From Primulina eburnea (taxonomy: Eukaryota > Streptophyta > Magnoliopsida > Lamiales > Gesneriaceae), in assembly GCF_022965805.1 (NCBI RefSeq), contig NC_133102.1:8068885-8132884 (forward strand): a DNA stretch of 64,000 nucleotides. Direction: 5' to 3'. Shown piece after piece: positions 49,401 to 61,698 of this stretch (the first letter of the stretch is position 1; every line of letters begins with the position of its first letter). A program made the translations under genes and the position numbers. The notes beneath the pieces were generated by a model. It was given only the letters and a program-made list of their open reading frames with translations. It was not told the origin of the DNA and did not search any database.

Positions 49401-52400
49401 TAATGAAGTGAAAAATTGTCATATACAATTATTTTAGAAATGAAAAGATCTAAACGTTTGCATTCTGCGAATGTGTCAAGAAGTGGAGGCTTAACTGACC
49501 AATTCTTTCACTGCAATGAACTGCTCTTCAGTCAATTGACAGGGCCATCCCTGTAGGGGTTGGGGTTGGAGGGAGAGTACTTGAGTTAGAACGTCAACAT
49601 GCAGAGGATATACTTATAATTGATTGTGCTTGTTGAGACAAAACATACCGAATGAATGTGCTCTCTTATACATTCAACAAAACCACTACCGCCAATTCCC
49701 TCAGCATCAGACTCAATTAAAGCTGACAGCGTAACAAATATGTTCAAGTAAATTTACCTGCCATGCTGAAGAAAACATATTTAAACTCGGTGGCATCACA
49801 AAAGCATACCGATGATGGTTCCATACTCAAATGACGAAAGAGGATCATCAGTAGCCCCTAATTTCAAAAGCCTGAGCCACAATCCCTATATAGAAGAAAC
49901 AAATTCCATAGAACGCAAAACAGAATAAGATATTTTGCTGAGAGAGAGGCAATTTCTTGCAAGAAACATTGAGAATGATAACAATACACATATAGAGGTT
50001 GAGTCAAAAGATGGTGATTTGAAGAATGTCACAGTCCTATCTAACTAGTACGACATAATGATCCTCTTGTACTTTATCACACATAGAGATCACGCCACAG
50101 AAAATATCCTGCAAACCCAAATAACATGTATTGTGATCTATACATCTGTTTGCCAAAATTGTTTTGCATGTAATGATCAGATTAAGTATTCAGAAAGTAA
50201 AGGATACTTGTGTTACCTGACATAGATCGCTCTTTGCAAAAATTCAAATAGCAAAAGATAATTAGCCAAAACTCTAATACCAAAGAATAGTAATATTCAA
50301 ACACATGCAGCACAATCCATAAAGCATTTTAAAATACAGAAGATGAATGTCCATAAATGCCCTGGCTAGGATGTAGGATATGAGAGTGTGAACAACCAGG
50401 GTGACCTAGACACCGAAAAAGTCTAACTTACACAGCCATATCAAATATAGTAAACCATAAGTGCATATAACTGTCAGTGAAATAAATAGTCTCCACCACC
50501 AAACAAGCAATATCATTAGAGTTGCTCACAAAGAGAATCTTTGCTAAAACCAAGAGGTCTAGGTAAAATACAGGAAAATGTATTCAACCAAGTTAGGGAT
50601 ATATCTTAGAGAAAATGAATACAAAAAAAACTAATGCACCACCTGTAGCTTCACTTTAATGTCTAAAACCATGCGCTCTCTTTCAGCCTGTAAGAAATAG
50701 AAATTAATCCGAAAGTAACAATAGATGTTGAATTGGTTTGTGCTTGACTGCTATACTGATATATTAGGATACTCACAGCCCTCTCCCTTGGACTCAAGCT
50801 TTCAGGCTTATTGTCTTTACTAACAAAAACTGAAGGTGAACTACATGTCATAAAATAACACAAAATTAGTTTCAGTAAGTAGGCAAATTCATCTAGTTAG
50901 AAGTATAACATAAAGTCTCATCTTAATTTATACACACTCTACCTTGGAATATGCTTATATTCAAGAGCACCACTTGCTGCAGCCAGTATCTGCTTCCTCT
51001 TGTCTTCCAGCTCTTTCGATAGGATATTTGGAGGAAACCTATCATAACAATATTTGGTACCTGGCCCATTAAGAAATTAGTACCACATCCAGCTCACAGT
51101 ATGTAAGGAACCTCTTTATATATATGTCCAATCTAGTAGCATCCAGTTCACAAAACATCAAGATTACCTGGCGTCACCACACTGGGATCAGAAATAGTTA
51201 TGATCTCAGGCTCTGTTAAAAGCGTGGGGAGAATTGTCATAGGGTTTTGTCCCCGCCCAATAGCATCTTGTAACTTGTCAAGAAGATTGTTTCCGTTTGC
51301 TTCCGAACCAAGACCTCTCTCCAAATAATCAAAGAAACCTTGGGACTCTACAAACTGGCTAATCTGTTGTAATTGCACAAAATAGAAAATTAAGAGATTT
51401 TATTTTTTCATAACAAAAATATAGATGTATGAAACTAACAGAAATTTCATAACTAGCTTATTACAATTACTAATTGGTTCCAGTGAAAAAAGATGAAAAG
51501 ACTCACCATTGGATCCAGAGGCTGGTTCGTCGACCGAGAACGCTTTTTCAAAAAGGCCTGGCTATTGAAGACATGAGTTGCGGTATTTTCCTGACAAGAA
51601 ACAATTCAGTAACTTTGATTCAGATTATTGAATCAACTATTTAAATTTAAATTATAAAAATGTAAGGCAAAAGCTCCATACTATAAAATTGCGATAGCCA
51701 CCTAATATTGATGCAAAAAATTTCAGGAATATAAACCTGCAAGAATAAAAAAGGTGTTCCAAGGTTGAGATAGACATATTAAATGGTGGGAAGTTTTTGC
51801 AACTCAGCACATCTGCTCGTTGAGGCAAGGAAAATAATTGTTCAGCGAGAAGATTATGGTAAAAAGAAGGTAAAAGCTCATTGAGTATCACTCACACACT
51901 CACACATGCACACATAAAAACATGTGCAAGTAAAATGATTAAACATCCAAAAATTTCACCCCCTAACCTAAGCATAAGTATGGTTAAGGGCTCATTAAAT
52001 GTGTGGATTCCAACTAAATGGAACAACGATCATACAAATCTTAAGACATACAAATTCACCCAAAAAAAAAAAAACTGCCACCATATATAAAGTCATCTGA
52101 TCAAGTTCACAGAGTTTGAACAAAATAGAGCATACAAGTACATACCTGAATCTATGATCACCTTGAGTCACGACCAAAAAGAAAATTGTGAAATGAAGTG
52201 TGGAGCATCATATACGTAAGTATAATTCAATTATGAAGAGAATCTGAAGGAGAAAAATAGTTCACTAATTAAGTAGTGAGATCCATTATCCCATGACGTC
52301 ATGATGCGCTTTACAAAGACGAGCACATTCATAAATATGGATGGAGGACATTGATAGAAAAATTGCCCATTAAATGTGATTACGGATAATTGCTAGTCAA

Positions 52401-55400
52401 AGAGGAAACTATCTGGGTTCCTAGCAGATATATGATTCATATAATATAACCTCAAAATTATCACCTTACCAGATTTCCTTGTCATAAATATTCAAAAAAA
52501 TTTACCCATTCAACCAAATCAATGTGAAAAATAGTGGTAGTGTGTTATGTAAGAAATAAAAAATTGAGCACAAATGTTTTCAAGAAAAATGGCGATACTA
52601 CTTAACGGTCACAAAAATCTTCAACAGAAAAGGGCATAATCGGTACAGAGAATGTAGGGTAAGAACGAGATAAATTACACCACAATCTATATTCAGTTAC
52701 GATAAAAGCATAAGCCCATCGATGATTATATTATGAGAGTTCGTATAGGTCAACAAGAATCACCTAAGATGGAGATCATGATCCTCTCCCCAAGTCCTAC
52801 CGCCACCTCTTGGGCATTGCTCAAAGAAGGAACCTCCCTTCATGTGGTCAATGCCAACAACATTTGGATATAGCAACTTCATTATTTCTCCACGCAAAAA
52901 GCTATACTCTGGTTCAGGTATGGGAGGAATTTCCTCCGTTGTGGTGATGAGATTATGCTCGAGGTCAACCACCACTACCTGCAACAAAATGAAAGAAACA
53001 ACACCTAATATCAATTACAGGCATGCCACTGAATCAGAATTCATCATAATTGTTTATGATGAAGTAGTACTAATACAGGATAAGAGATTGACCGACGTAG
53101 TCAATAGCAACTTTAAGCACCCAAGCAAATACCACATTCTTCCAGCGGCGAAATGTCACGTCAATTTTACATCATGATCGCAAATAAGTCAAAAGAGAAC
53201 AGAACAAAGGTCATACTGTAAATAATTAATCTGAAAAGCTTAAAGATTTACCAGAGTGGAGAATAATACTTAAAAAAGTTGATAATAGAGTTAGAGATTA
53301 AAAAAAATCAACATGAAATCATGCTTGCAAAGTTCACATGACGTCCCATTATACTCATAACACATAATGACCATTATCTTCTTATGGAACCTAATGCTGT
53401 AAGCCCGTGACAAAACAGATAATATTCAAAAGCTATGATTAGCACTATACAATCAATACTTTTGAACACTGACCACTATGATTGATGGATAGAAGAAGGG
53501 GAGAGCAGTCGCCTACTCTGAACTGAAATACCTATAATTTTCCTGCATAATTTATTTAGAAACGTGCTTTCATATCCTTGTTTACTCAGGTATTATTCAT
53601 GAGAACTGTAAGAGGCTTAGCCCATCCACTAACTTTCAGTTATGTCCCTGCTTAACTGTAGTCGTATAAGGGAATGATACGAATATTTATATCAACCAAC
53701 AAAAACTATTTCATTGTTCCTCGCTAGAATTGACATTTATTCCAACAGTACAAAATGCAAACACTCGTCAAAAGAGTAAAACAACTCAGCCAACCAGTTT
53801 TATAGTTATTTTACAAAATAACTGTCCAAATAAATTAATCATTGATTGATGTTAACTCCAAATCTGATCATGGCTCAGGACGCCAAAGCATACTTAGGTT
53901 TTTAAAGACCAATGTTCCATTTTAAAGGCACCAAGACTGGTGCACTTCATGCACCAAATCACAACTCACAAGTCATATTTACATGTGAAAACATCTGGGA
54001 AACCATTGAGATAAATGATTCTGACAATTAAGTATTCAATATAAACAACAATTAATGCAAAAATCTATTTTTTCCATTCCCTTCAAACAACCTTAGTTAC
54101 TCCCAACTGTTGACTTAGATATTTCAAGCAAAATTATAAAAAAAATTAATAGAAATAAGTTATAAAATGCAAAAAAAGCAAGAACAATGGTGTGTGAACT
54201 TGAAAACAATCTCAAAAGGAAAAGAAGAACTAAAATATTTATACAGAAGGAAGAACATACCCCATCCATGACAAGCCCAAAAGTATCAACACCTGAATGA
54301 AGGCCCATCATATAGGGGGTGGGGGCATCGATGTAGTCAACTCCACTGAAAAATAGTAACGGAATGTAGACATGCTTCAGAACAGCAAACATCAAATCAT
54401 TAGAAAGCATTCATTTGAAAAATTCAAAGAATAAAAATCATATTACTTAGAGGTACTTGGGTGTTTCTCAAACAGCAAAAAAATCTCCTCAAAAGCAATG
54501 GTTAAAAAAAGTATGACACACCTGCCACCGAAATGGATATATTAAATGGCATACAGCTTCTGATACAAGGGTTAAAAGAGAGTATCTGCAAATACCATAC
54601 AGATAACACAATTAGAACCGACAAATATAGTTAGAAAACACTAAGTCAACTGAACCAACATCCATAAAATTCCCGTCATATGGGACATTCTCAGGAACCT
54701 CATTTTGCACTTTCCATATCCTGGGCCATGGAAACCCATGCATGCAGCAAACAGCCCAGGAAAGCCCATTGCATACAAAAGGCTCGCACATGGTAGGTTC
54801 AAATCTGAAGAAGCCAATTTATATAGGAATTGGGATCTAGTTTTAAGTTTATCTATTTTGATTAAGGATCTCACTTCATTATTTGTGGACCTATGGTTCG
54901 CTTGTAACTTAATTTGTTAATCAATATAATATCATTTCTTCTAAAAAAATCCGAAGAAGCCAAGAAATGAAGGATCTAAGATGATCTTTTGTTAGAGGAT
55001 TTGAGATATCTAATAAATATTATCCCTTCAGAGAGAAGCATTTAGCTTATCATTATCCATAGGATTTTTTAAATTTTGGTTGGTTGAATTAAGAGAGAAC
55101 TCTTGTACATAACTATTACTATTTATTAAGAATGTGAAACCCATAGAAACTATGTTGGCCTCTTTGGTATGGCCATTATAAAAATTACCAATATAACCTT
55201 ATATTTTATCTGATCTTTACATTACTGTTGAATAAAAAAGGAAACACGTTTCATTTCCCTCAATTACCAATATAACCTTAATATTTTATCCAATCTTTAC
55301 ATTAGTGTTGGATAAAAAAGGAAACAAGTTTCATTTCCCTCCACTCCCTCACGTAACAAAGATATCCAAATTCTTTCACTGCTTCTGATTTTGTTCTTTT

Positions 55401-57448
55401 TAAAAGAAACTGTTTCATTTGCATGGAAAATAAATAAAAGATCACTGAAGTTTCAAATTGTCAGTGTTAAGAGAGATCATGATATTTCCTCATGACGGTC
55501 ATTGAATCTAAGAGAGAGTGAGATTCTCACTAACGAGCCTTAAATTAAAAAACATCAGATCTTCACAATCAGCCATAAATCGCCCCATCACGAGATCCCA
55601 TAACAAGGGACAGTAATATAACTGGCAGTGCTGAGAGTTATATTACATTAGAATATATATTTTAGTTTATAACTAGATAGTTGGTAATATTTTTATTCAG
55701 AAGGATAAATATAAATCTTATATAAATATGTAGCATTTAAAAAACAATTAAAAGAAAAAACAGAACTCTAAGCAACATAGCTAAGGTATACCCCTTTAAA
55801 TATTAGCTAGAAGATTGACACCAAAAATAATAATAATCATGAAGTTCATGAAAATGATACTTATGCAGCAAATAACTCCAAAGGAAATGGGATAAAGAAA
55901 TACTTGTCTGAGCGAAGCAAAATCCTCCTTTCAAGCAGTACAGCTGTAAATAGTTTGATGAAATTATCAACATCCAGACACTGGAACAAAGGCTGGAAGG
56001 ATATCTGTCATGACATGAAAATAGAGTACGGGTAGGTACAGACCAGAAAATTAAAAAATTCCATGGAAAAAATTTTGAGTGGAAATTTGGTAACACACAT
56101 CAACATGAGGAAGTCCATCCTTGGGTGGGACCTCAACAGCGAGCAGACTATTTTCAATTGCAAACAACACCCGGTCCTTTCCAGGTTCAGGCAGAGGTAC
56201 TTTAGAGACTAAACAAGCTATAACATCCCAGAGTGGCTTGCTGAAAAGTTTTAAAGCTGAGCACAGTAAAACACTCTTCAAACAATAGTCATTAATACGG
56301 AAAGGAAAGCAAATAGACAACATTTTCATTCTACTGCATTTGAAGTGATCTTGTAGACATTTACTGAATGACTGTAAAATTAATTTGACTTAGTCATCAG
56401 ATCATCTACGGAGCCTCATATCCATCATTAATATAAATCTAGCAAAAAAGAGTAATTAAGGGTGTGGAAAAACCTTAATCACTTTAATTTTGACATTTAA
56501 TATTTCATAGAGTAGGATATCATTCACCCATCATTTAACAGGGTCCTAACTAATGATCCTCATTTCTCTTTGTGGTAATGGTTTGAAAAAAACCAATGAG
56601 GCCACTCCAAAAAACCATGACCGCAGCCAATCAAGGAAGTATGAAGCCACAGATATATAATATATATACCTTTGCCTAGAAGATGTATATATATAAAGAA
56701 GATGTATATATATAAATATAGGCACAACGAAAACATGTATATTTCACAACCACTAGTTTGAGGACTACATTGATCGATAACTTGGAAATTCAATGAGCTA
56801 AAACTAGGCAAGTATGATAACAGCTAGAATATGATCTTGTGAAGTAATTTGTCACTTATTATTGAAAGATCTCTAAACACGAGCTTTAAGCAACTGGGTG
56901 CACCTAAAATCGATATAAACTCAAAAACATTAATCTCATAAATAAATCCAAACAAACAAAAAACAAGCAACCTGGACGAACCATTAGTACCTGCTTCCCG
57001 AAGTCGAGAAACAAAGTAAGAATATTTCCTCCAACGCCTCCCGCAAAATGCGAAAACTAGGCGCCCGCGAGACCAAACAAATGCATTTGTCCGCGAAAGA
57101 ACCAGCAGTAATGCGATACGCCTCAGCTATGTCCTCACACACTTGATCCCTAAACGCAATGCAACTGACATAAATCTTGGATCCATCCCCCTCAGTTAAC
57201 ACAATTGGATAGCTCCTGGGATCGGATGACGGGTGATTGGAATCATAGAACTGCACGCCGGCTGGTAAAACGCAAGTGGGCAGTTGAGGAGGAGGTGGAG
57301 GATAAAGAGAGTGATTTTGAGGAGGGTATTGATCTAACAGAAAGGGCAAGTACATGACGCCATTGCCATGGTATCCTTTGTTGCCATCAAGGGTTCGGAT
57401 TTCTGGCCCGATTCCGCACACCACGAAGTACTCGAAGATTCGGGCCAT
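37448..57448 (-). CDS. SCD1: SCD1 orthologue: DENN domain plus WD40 repeats, 29 exons, 1202 aa
   Basis: Exons in order: 57448-56991, 56240-56099, 56004-55904, 54585-54522, 54374-54261, 52978-52764, 51736-51682, 51590-51507, 51363-51168, 51060-50943, 50840-50777, 50687-50643, 49885-49810, 49722-49649, 49550-49500, 45445-45288, 44349-44302, 43339-43282, 43175-43092, 42304-42052, 41970-41771, 41522-41458, 41323-41200, 40142-39961, 39857-39786, 39702-39542, 39419-39378, 38871-38663, 37543-37448. They total 3609 nt with no stop; Arabidopsis SCD1 has 1187 residues. The start gives MARIFEYFVVCG. The DENN core is about residues 190-390 (LLERRILLRSDKYSLL; PLLFFSGVDYIDAPTPYMMG). A mid-region helical linker follows, then WD40 repeats from about 845 to the C-terminus LRLWDATINI. 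Known: SCD1 with SCD2 acts in exocytic and clathrin-linked trafficking, cytokinesis and cell expansion, linked to RabE GTPases. Intron 15 (45446-49499) is swollen by transposons. Confidence 0.95.
46255..46748 (+). mobile_element. MITE family B in SCD1 intron 15
   Basis: The ends TTAGGGATGTAA and TTACATCCCTAA are a perfect 12-bp inverted repeat. GCTCGTTTGAGCTCG-type motifs are dense next to both ends, around an AT-rich centre. I could not identify a clean target duplication. 494 bp, no transposase. A degenerate inverted relative is at 26215-26735. Confidence 0.82.
46903..47165. repeat. Diverged direct repeats, unit about 65-70 bp
   Basis: About four imperfect units share ATCGCGCTAGGGCGGT, then ATTTTTTACC and CCCAGCGCG-like ends (46903, 46960, 47028, 47100 approximately). 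They are GC-richer than the intron around them and resemble the internal repeats of LTR or LARD elements; the parent element is unidentified. Confidence 0.6.
47437..47517. repeat. Tandem duplication of about 40 bp
   Basis: TTTAAGGAGAGCTTACACCA followed by ATAAGTTGTTTTAGTTAA appears twice in immediate succession, essentially identical. Located in SCD1 intron 15. Confidence 0.85.
48000..49120 (+). mobile_element. Decayed Ty1/copia fragment in SCD1 intron 15, opposite strand to the gene
   Basis: Plus-strand translation gives copia RT/RNase H pieces: HVDDIKFMMKDLGLLKYLLRMKVARSKHG, then RRYQRLVGKLIYLSHTRSDIGF, VSQFMNNP, VLKYLKGPLERDY and VPSHSQVANILT. Many frameshifts and stops separate them. A polypurine tract (48923-48935) precedes a short LTR (48936-49120). 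The 5' half, including gag and integrase, is absent. Small LTRs suggest an Ale/Retrofit-like lineage, but that is inference. Confidence 0.82.
48936..49120 (+). repeat. 3' LTR of the intronic copia fragment (185 bp)
   Basis: Starts TGTTGAATATCC right after a purine tract and ends ATTCATCTTCTTCA, giving TG..CA ends. Its inner AT-rich part matches the usual copia layout. Only one LTR is present. Confidence 0.65.
55184..55340. repeat. Tandem duplication of about 79 bp in SCD1 intron 3
   Basis: Copies 55184-55260 and 55263-55340 share ATTACCAATATAACCTTA and GAAACAGTTTCATTTCCCT-like ends with several differences. Non-coding. Confidence 0.8.
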
Positions 57449-57616
57449 TCGTTAACGAGCTGAAGCTTTCCGATTACCTCCAGATCTGAGAAGAATAAAC
57501 CTGGTTGTCGTGGCAGCTATATTTAGGAAAATAAACTGGTAAACCTTTTTTTTAAATATATATATATATATTAATCTTATATACATAATAGAATGTTATT
57601 TTTCAAAAAATAAAAA
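57449..57616 (-). promoter_or_regulatory. SCD1 5' UTR and proximal promoter
   Basis: On the minus strand an AAATATAG motif about 80 bp before the ATG could act as a TATA element. A TA run is at 57557-57571. The proximal region is short because MITE copy 5 starts 170 bp upstream of the ATG. Confidence 0.4.
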
Positions 57617-57800
57617 CACGTGTGAAACAGTCAAGCGGGTTGTATTTTATGAGACAAATATCTTATTTGGATCATTCACGAAAAAATATTATTTTTTATT
57701 CTAAAAATATTATTTTTTATTGTAAATATCGATAGGTTAATAGAGTTGACATGTCTTACAGAGAAAGATTCGTGATGCAGTCTCACAAAAGACCTATTCT
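57617..57800 (+). mobile_element. MITE family A, copy 5, in the SCD1 promoter
   Basis: ACGTGTGAAACAGTCAAGCGG at the left and GATGCAGTCTCACAAAAGACC at the right, with the TTTTTATTGTAAATATCGATAG core. More diverged than copies 1 and 4. Confidence 0.7.
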
Positions 57801-57902
57801 TGTTAAAAATAATAATCGACTAAAATTACGTAATAAAATCTTCCGGTTGTATGCATATAAGTTAGCGAATATTATTAATTCTATATGCATAATAGAATGT
57901 TA

Positions 57903-59073
57903 TTTTTTTTTTTTTGAAATCCAACTAAGAATTATATTAATTCAAAGAAGAGTTATTACAATCAGAAATTAAAAACTCGGAAATAAACAAAGGAGCCTCA
58001 TAAAAGGTGTGCGGACTAGCATAAGAAGTGGTCGCTTTTGCCAGGATATGAGCTACCACGTTCTCTTGTCGACGAACAAACTGGACCTTGTAATTTGGTT
58101 CTCTTGAAATAATGTAACAACACTCTGTGATTATCGTTCCAAATTCGCTACAATCCACATAGTTAGAGTTGATAGCCTCAGCTACGGATTTGGAATCTGT
58201 TTCGAAGATGACTTGTTGCAAATCTAAAGATGCAGCCCAAGAAAGAGCCTCAAGTAACGCCTTTGCTTCCGCTTCACGGACTTCGAATAGCCCTCGGTGA
58301 CTATAGCTCCTGCACATCATAAATTCCCCTGCCGAGTCGCGGATGATCGCAGCGCCTCCAATCTTATTTATCTCTTTGAAAATGGCCGCATCAACATTGC
58401 ATTTCATGGATCCAGTAGGTGGCCGTGTCCAACGGAGGTTTGCTTCGTCTGGATTCATTGGATGTAATTGTGGTCGGGCCAACTGCCATTGCTGGAGAAG
58501 ATCAGATGCTAGAGATAAATTGATGGTAGCTGCTCGATCCACTCCGTTCCAGAGCTTATCATTTCGGTAGTGCCAGATACTCCAAAGGGTCATGGCCATA
58601 GTGGTTTGTTCTTGTTCTGTACATTGATCCAAGCACTGGAAGAGCCAAGTCTGGAAAGATTGTGCATTATTGGCGCAGGCATTCACCATGTGTGATAGAT
58701 TTACCAGATTCCAACATGTTTTAGCATATGGGCAATCGATGAGGAGATGCCAAGTATTCTCGACTCCCGCATGACATAGAACACAGCAAGAAGAGACATT
58801 CATACCAATAGAACGTAACTTGTGGCGACAGGGAAGACAATTTCTTGCCGCACGCCATAGGAATACCTTCACTTTTGGTGGTATTCGTAGTTTCCACAGG
58901 CGAGGCCAGTTACCCGGTACAACGTGTGCATTCATATCTTCAGTGATGTTTTCCATTAGCAGCTTGTATCCAGATTTAACGGTATACATCCCATTGTGAC
59001 TGAAGTGCCACACTCATAGGTCCTTCGAGGTGGTTAGAGGCAGGGGTATTCTTAATATCTCGTTTATATTCTT
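57903..59073 (-). mobile_element. 5'-truncated L1-type LINE
   Basis: The minus strand carries the 3' end of an L1-like element ending in a 13-base A-run (T-run 57903-57915 on plus). AATAGAATGTTATTTT flanks both ends (57891-57906 and 59074-59089) and may be the target duplication, although it is also part of the local tandem repeat. Only the last part of ORF2 remains. Confidence 0.85.
57937..59023 (-). pseudogene. LINE ORF2 C-terminus: zinc-binding region and RNase H
   Basis: The frame from about 59013 to 57937 reads WHFSHNGMYTVKSGYKLL, then the RT zinc-binding region (LWKLRIPPKVKVFLWRAARNCLP; CVLCHAGVENTWHLLIDCP) and an RNase H domain (KCNVDAAIFKEINKIGGAAI; FETDSKSVAEAIN; VRRQENVVAHILAKA). 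A TGA near 59023 separates it from a short upstream coding remnant (IPLPLTTSKDL). Endonuclease and RT core are missing, so it cannot mobilise. The long open frame suggests a fairly recent insertion. Confidence 0.88.
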
Positions 59074-59220
59074 AATAGAATGTTATTTTTAAAAAATAAT
59101 AATCGACTAAATTTACGTACTTTATATACATAATAGAATGTTATTTTTTAAAAATAATAATCGAATAAAATTACGTAACAAAATCTTTCGTTTGTACGTG
59201 TATAAGTTAATGAATGAGCA

Positions 59221-59539
59221 AATAAAACGAATATCAATCCATAATTATGAAAATTAATGAGAGATTAAGTTGTAATTTTAAAATAATAAATTGTAAAAGA
59301 AAAAGTAGATTATGACATGGACTAAGTTTTTTAACTCTATTATATCCAAATTTAATAAATAATAAGATAAAACAATAGAGGTTCTTTCAAAATGGACTCA
59401 ATCAAACAAAGGAGATAGATTTTTAAAGTTTTTTATTTACTCTTTTATGGATGAAAATTTCGGAAATTTTGAGAAACATTTGGTAAAACTTCAATTTTTA
59501 AAATAATTCTCAATAAGTGTATACATATGGGATGATAGC

Positions 59540-59598
<59 letters not shown>

Positions 59599-60249
59599 TT
59601 GAATCGTAATATAGACAAAATGATGTCATGTAATTTTTAAACATGTCTTTCCTTTTTAGCCATATTTTTTCATGAAATTACGGTGGTATCAACATTTATA
59701 TATTATATACAATTTGAGTGACATGATAATTATCGCACTTGACATTATTAATAACTGATCAAGTTAATATGAGAATAATCAAAACTTGATACAGATTGAA
59801 CGAAAAATTAACAAATTGATCATATTAAATGACTATTCAAACTCTATATATAGTAAAAGATGTATATTAAAAAAGTTATAAAACATAAAATTTGGAAAAA
59901 TTCTTTAAAAATATTGGAAAATGTATTATGATTTGAAAATTAATTGATATTTTACATTAAATGTATTAAAAAAATAGAAACTTTATGTTGCATATAATCA
60001 GAATAGTTTATGGGCAAATTAAAATAAAATTCCTCTGTAAATTTATATTTTAGAATTCAGTCTCTATGAAATATAATTTGAGATTTGATACATGACAATC
60101 ACTAAAATATAGTTTTAACTCTCTACAAAATCAAATTTTCATTTTTACCCTTTAAATTATTTACAACAATAATTTAGGATTTGATACCTAACAATCACCA
60201 GATTTTACCCTTTAAATTATTTACAAATATAATTTAGGATTTGAAAGAT
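59221..60249. other. AT-rich intergenic DNA with (AT)n microsatellite
   Basis: An (AT)n run occupies 59543-59595. Near the right end, GATTTGATAC..GACAATCAC and TACCCTTTAAATTATTTACA repeat at about 60090-60240, and again after the solo LTR at 61695-61780. No gene. Confidence 0.6.
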
Positions 60250-61693
60250 TGTATGTGCTAGTGCCTTCGAAGGCATTTTTCACACAACAGTCTCCAATGA
60301 GCTTCAATAGCTCGTGTTCTAAGAATATTAACATCGATTAATTATATTGAGTTTGGTTAAAAAACCAAACGGAAGAAACTCGAAGTAATCCTTTTTTAAG
60401 AATACTGTTATATTTGAAAACGTTTTAACTTATGTAAACTAACTAACTGAAATAAGACAGATTAGTTTTTGCATTCTTCAGTTCAGTTACGGTGACAACT
60501 GAACTGATGAATACTCCAACTGATTAAAACAGTTTGAAAACAATAGTTAACCAATTAAGTACGCAAGATATGTTTATGAATGTTCGGAAATTTCAAATGT
60601 TCCTACGTCATCCCTTCTATCTCCACGGATAGGATCCACTAGAAGACTTTGATTTATACAACTACTTGTACAAACCCACTTAGCTAGGACTTACACTACT
60701 GCCTAAACTGAACTCCTAGCTACGACTGAAGGCAACACCTTCCAGCCAACACTTCTTTAACGTCTATGTGTCAAAGACTACATACGCAAGTTTAACGTCT
60801 TTGTGCAAGACTATTTTTGAGTGTTTTCAGAGTGAGTGTGTATGTGATAACTGAACAAAAGTGTTTTCACACACTGAGGGACAATGGTTTCTAAACTAAG
60901 CAGATACAACGACAACGAGTTCCCTCTGGGCTTGAATGCTTCTATAAGCTGATTTGCAACTGAGCGTGCCCTTCTCTATTTTTCTCTTTCCACTCTCTTC
61001 TTCTTCTCGTTCTTTTTCTCTCTATTTTGAGTCTTCACTGATCTCCTATTTATATAGATGGGAAGAACTGATCGTACAGTGAGACTCATTTATTGTATCC
61101 GTTGCATTTTGAATCGGCTTCTTGGACTTTGTCTCGTCTTTTCATCTGTCCTTCTGAGGCGTTTTGTCTTCTAATGCTCTGATGCAACGGTCATTGTTGT
61201 CCTTTGACTGGACAAAGGGTTGTACTTTTACGCACAACTGGAATCCATTTACTGTAAGCTTGTCTTGATGTGCAACTGAAAGGTTTTTGACTGATTCTTC
61301 ATTTGGTCAGCTTGACTGATCTTCAGTTGGGCTTAATGAAATCAGTTGACTCGTCAGTTGAACTGATTTCACCTTTGTTCAATTTGAACTGGTCATTTGA
61401 GCTCTTCGTCAGTTGGATAAAACATCAGCTGGCCAGGCTTTTGAGATCTTCCTGCTGAATTACATACCAACTGGACAATTAACTGAGCTGCTTGATAGAA
61501 GAACCAGTTGGACTGATTTGGTCTCGGCGATCCGTTGGTTCAATCAGTTGATATCTTCGATAGCTTCGGTCATGACTTCGTAAACTGATTAGTTCAGTTT
61601 TAGATGTCTGCGCACTAAGGTAAATTGTTAGAAATAAGATGATAAGTTTTGTTAACATCAAAATTAAGATTGTGAACTGAAAAAGTTCCAACA
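60250..61693 (-). mobile_element. Solo LTR, copia-like, minus strand (about 1.44 kb)
   Basis: On the minus strand it starts TGTTGGAACTTTTTCAGTTC at 61693. AGATT occurs on both sides (60246-60250 and 61694-61698) as the likely target duplication, overlapping the TG end by one base. A minus-strand TATA box TATATAAATAG is at 61046-61056. The sequence is rich in CAGTT/AACTG motifs. No coding domain or second LTR. Confidence 0.7.
61046..61056 (-). promoter_or_regulatory. TATA box of the solo LTR
   Basis: TATATAAATAG read on the minus strand, about 640 bp into the LTR. It supports the minus orientation and could start transcripts towards lower coordinates, in the direction of SCD1. Confidence 0.5.
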
Positions 61694-61698
61694 AGATT

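Larger units (their letters stand above)
57581..59220. repeat. Three tandem units of an AT-rich repeat, two of them interrupted
   Basis: Each unit reads CATAATAGAATGTTATTTTT, then AAAATAATAATCGA and AAATTACGTA. Unit 1 (57581-57870) is split by MITE copy 5, unit 2 (57882-59120) by the LINE, and unit 3 (59121-59220) is uninterrupted. Confidence 0.7.

Noticed and set aside
52842..53177. 111-codon plus-strand frame
   Set aside because: Overlaps SCD1 exon 6 antisense and has no independent support.
54641..54946. Possible SINE or retrocopy in SCD1 intron 3 ending in an A-run
   Set aside because: No tRNA-like promoter boxes or target duplication could be shown.
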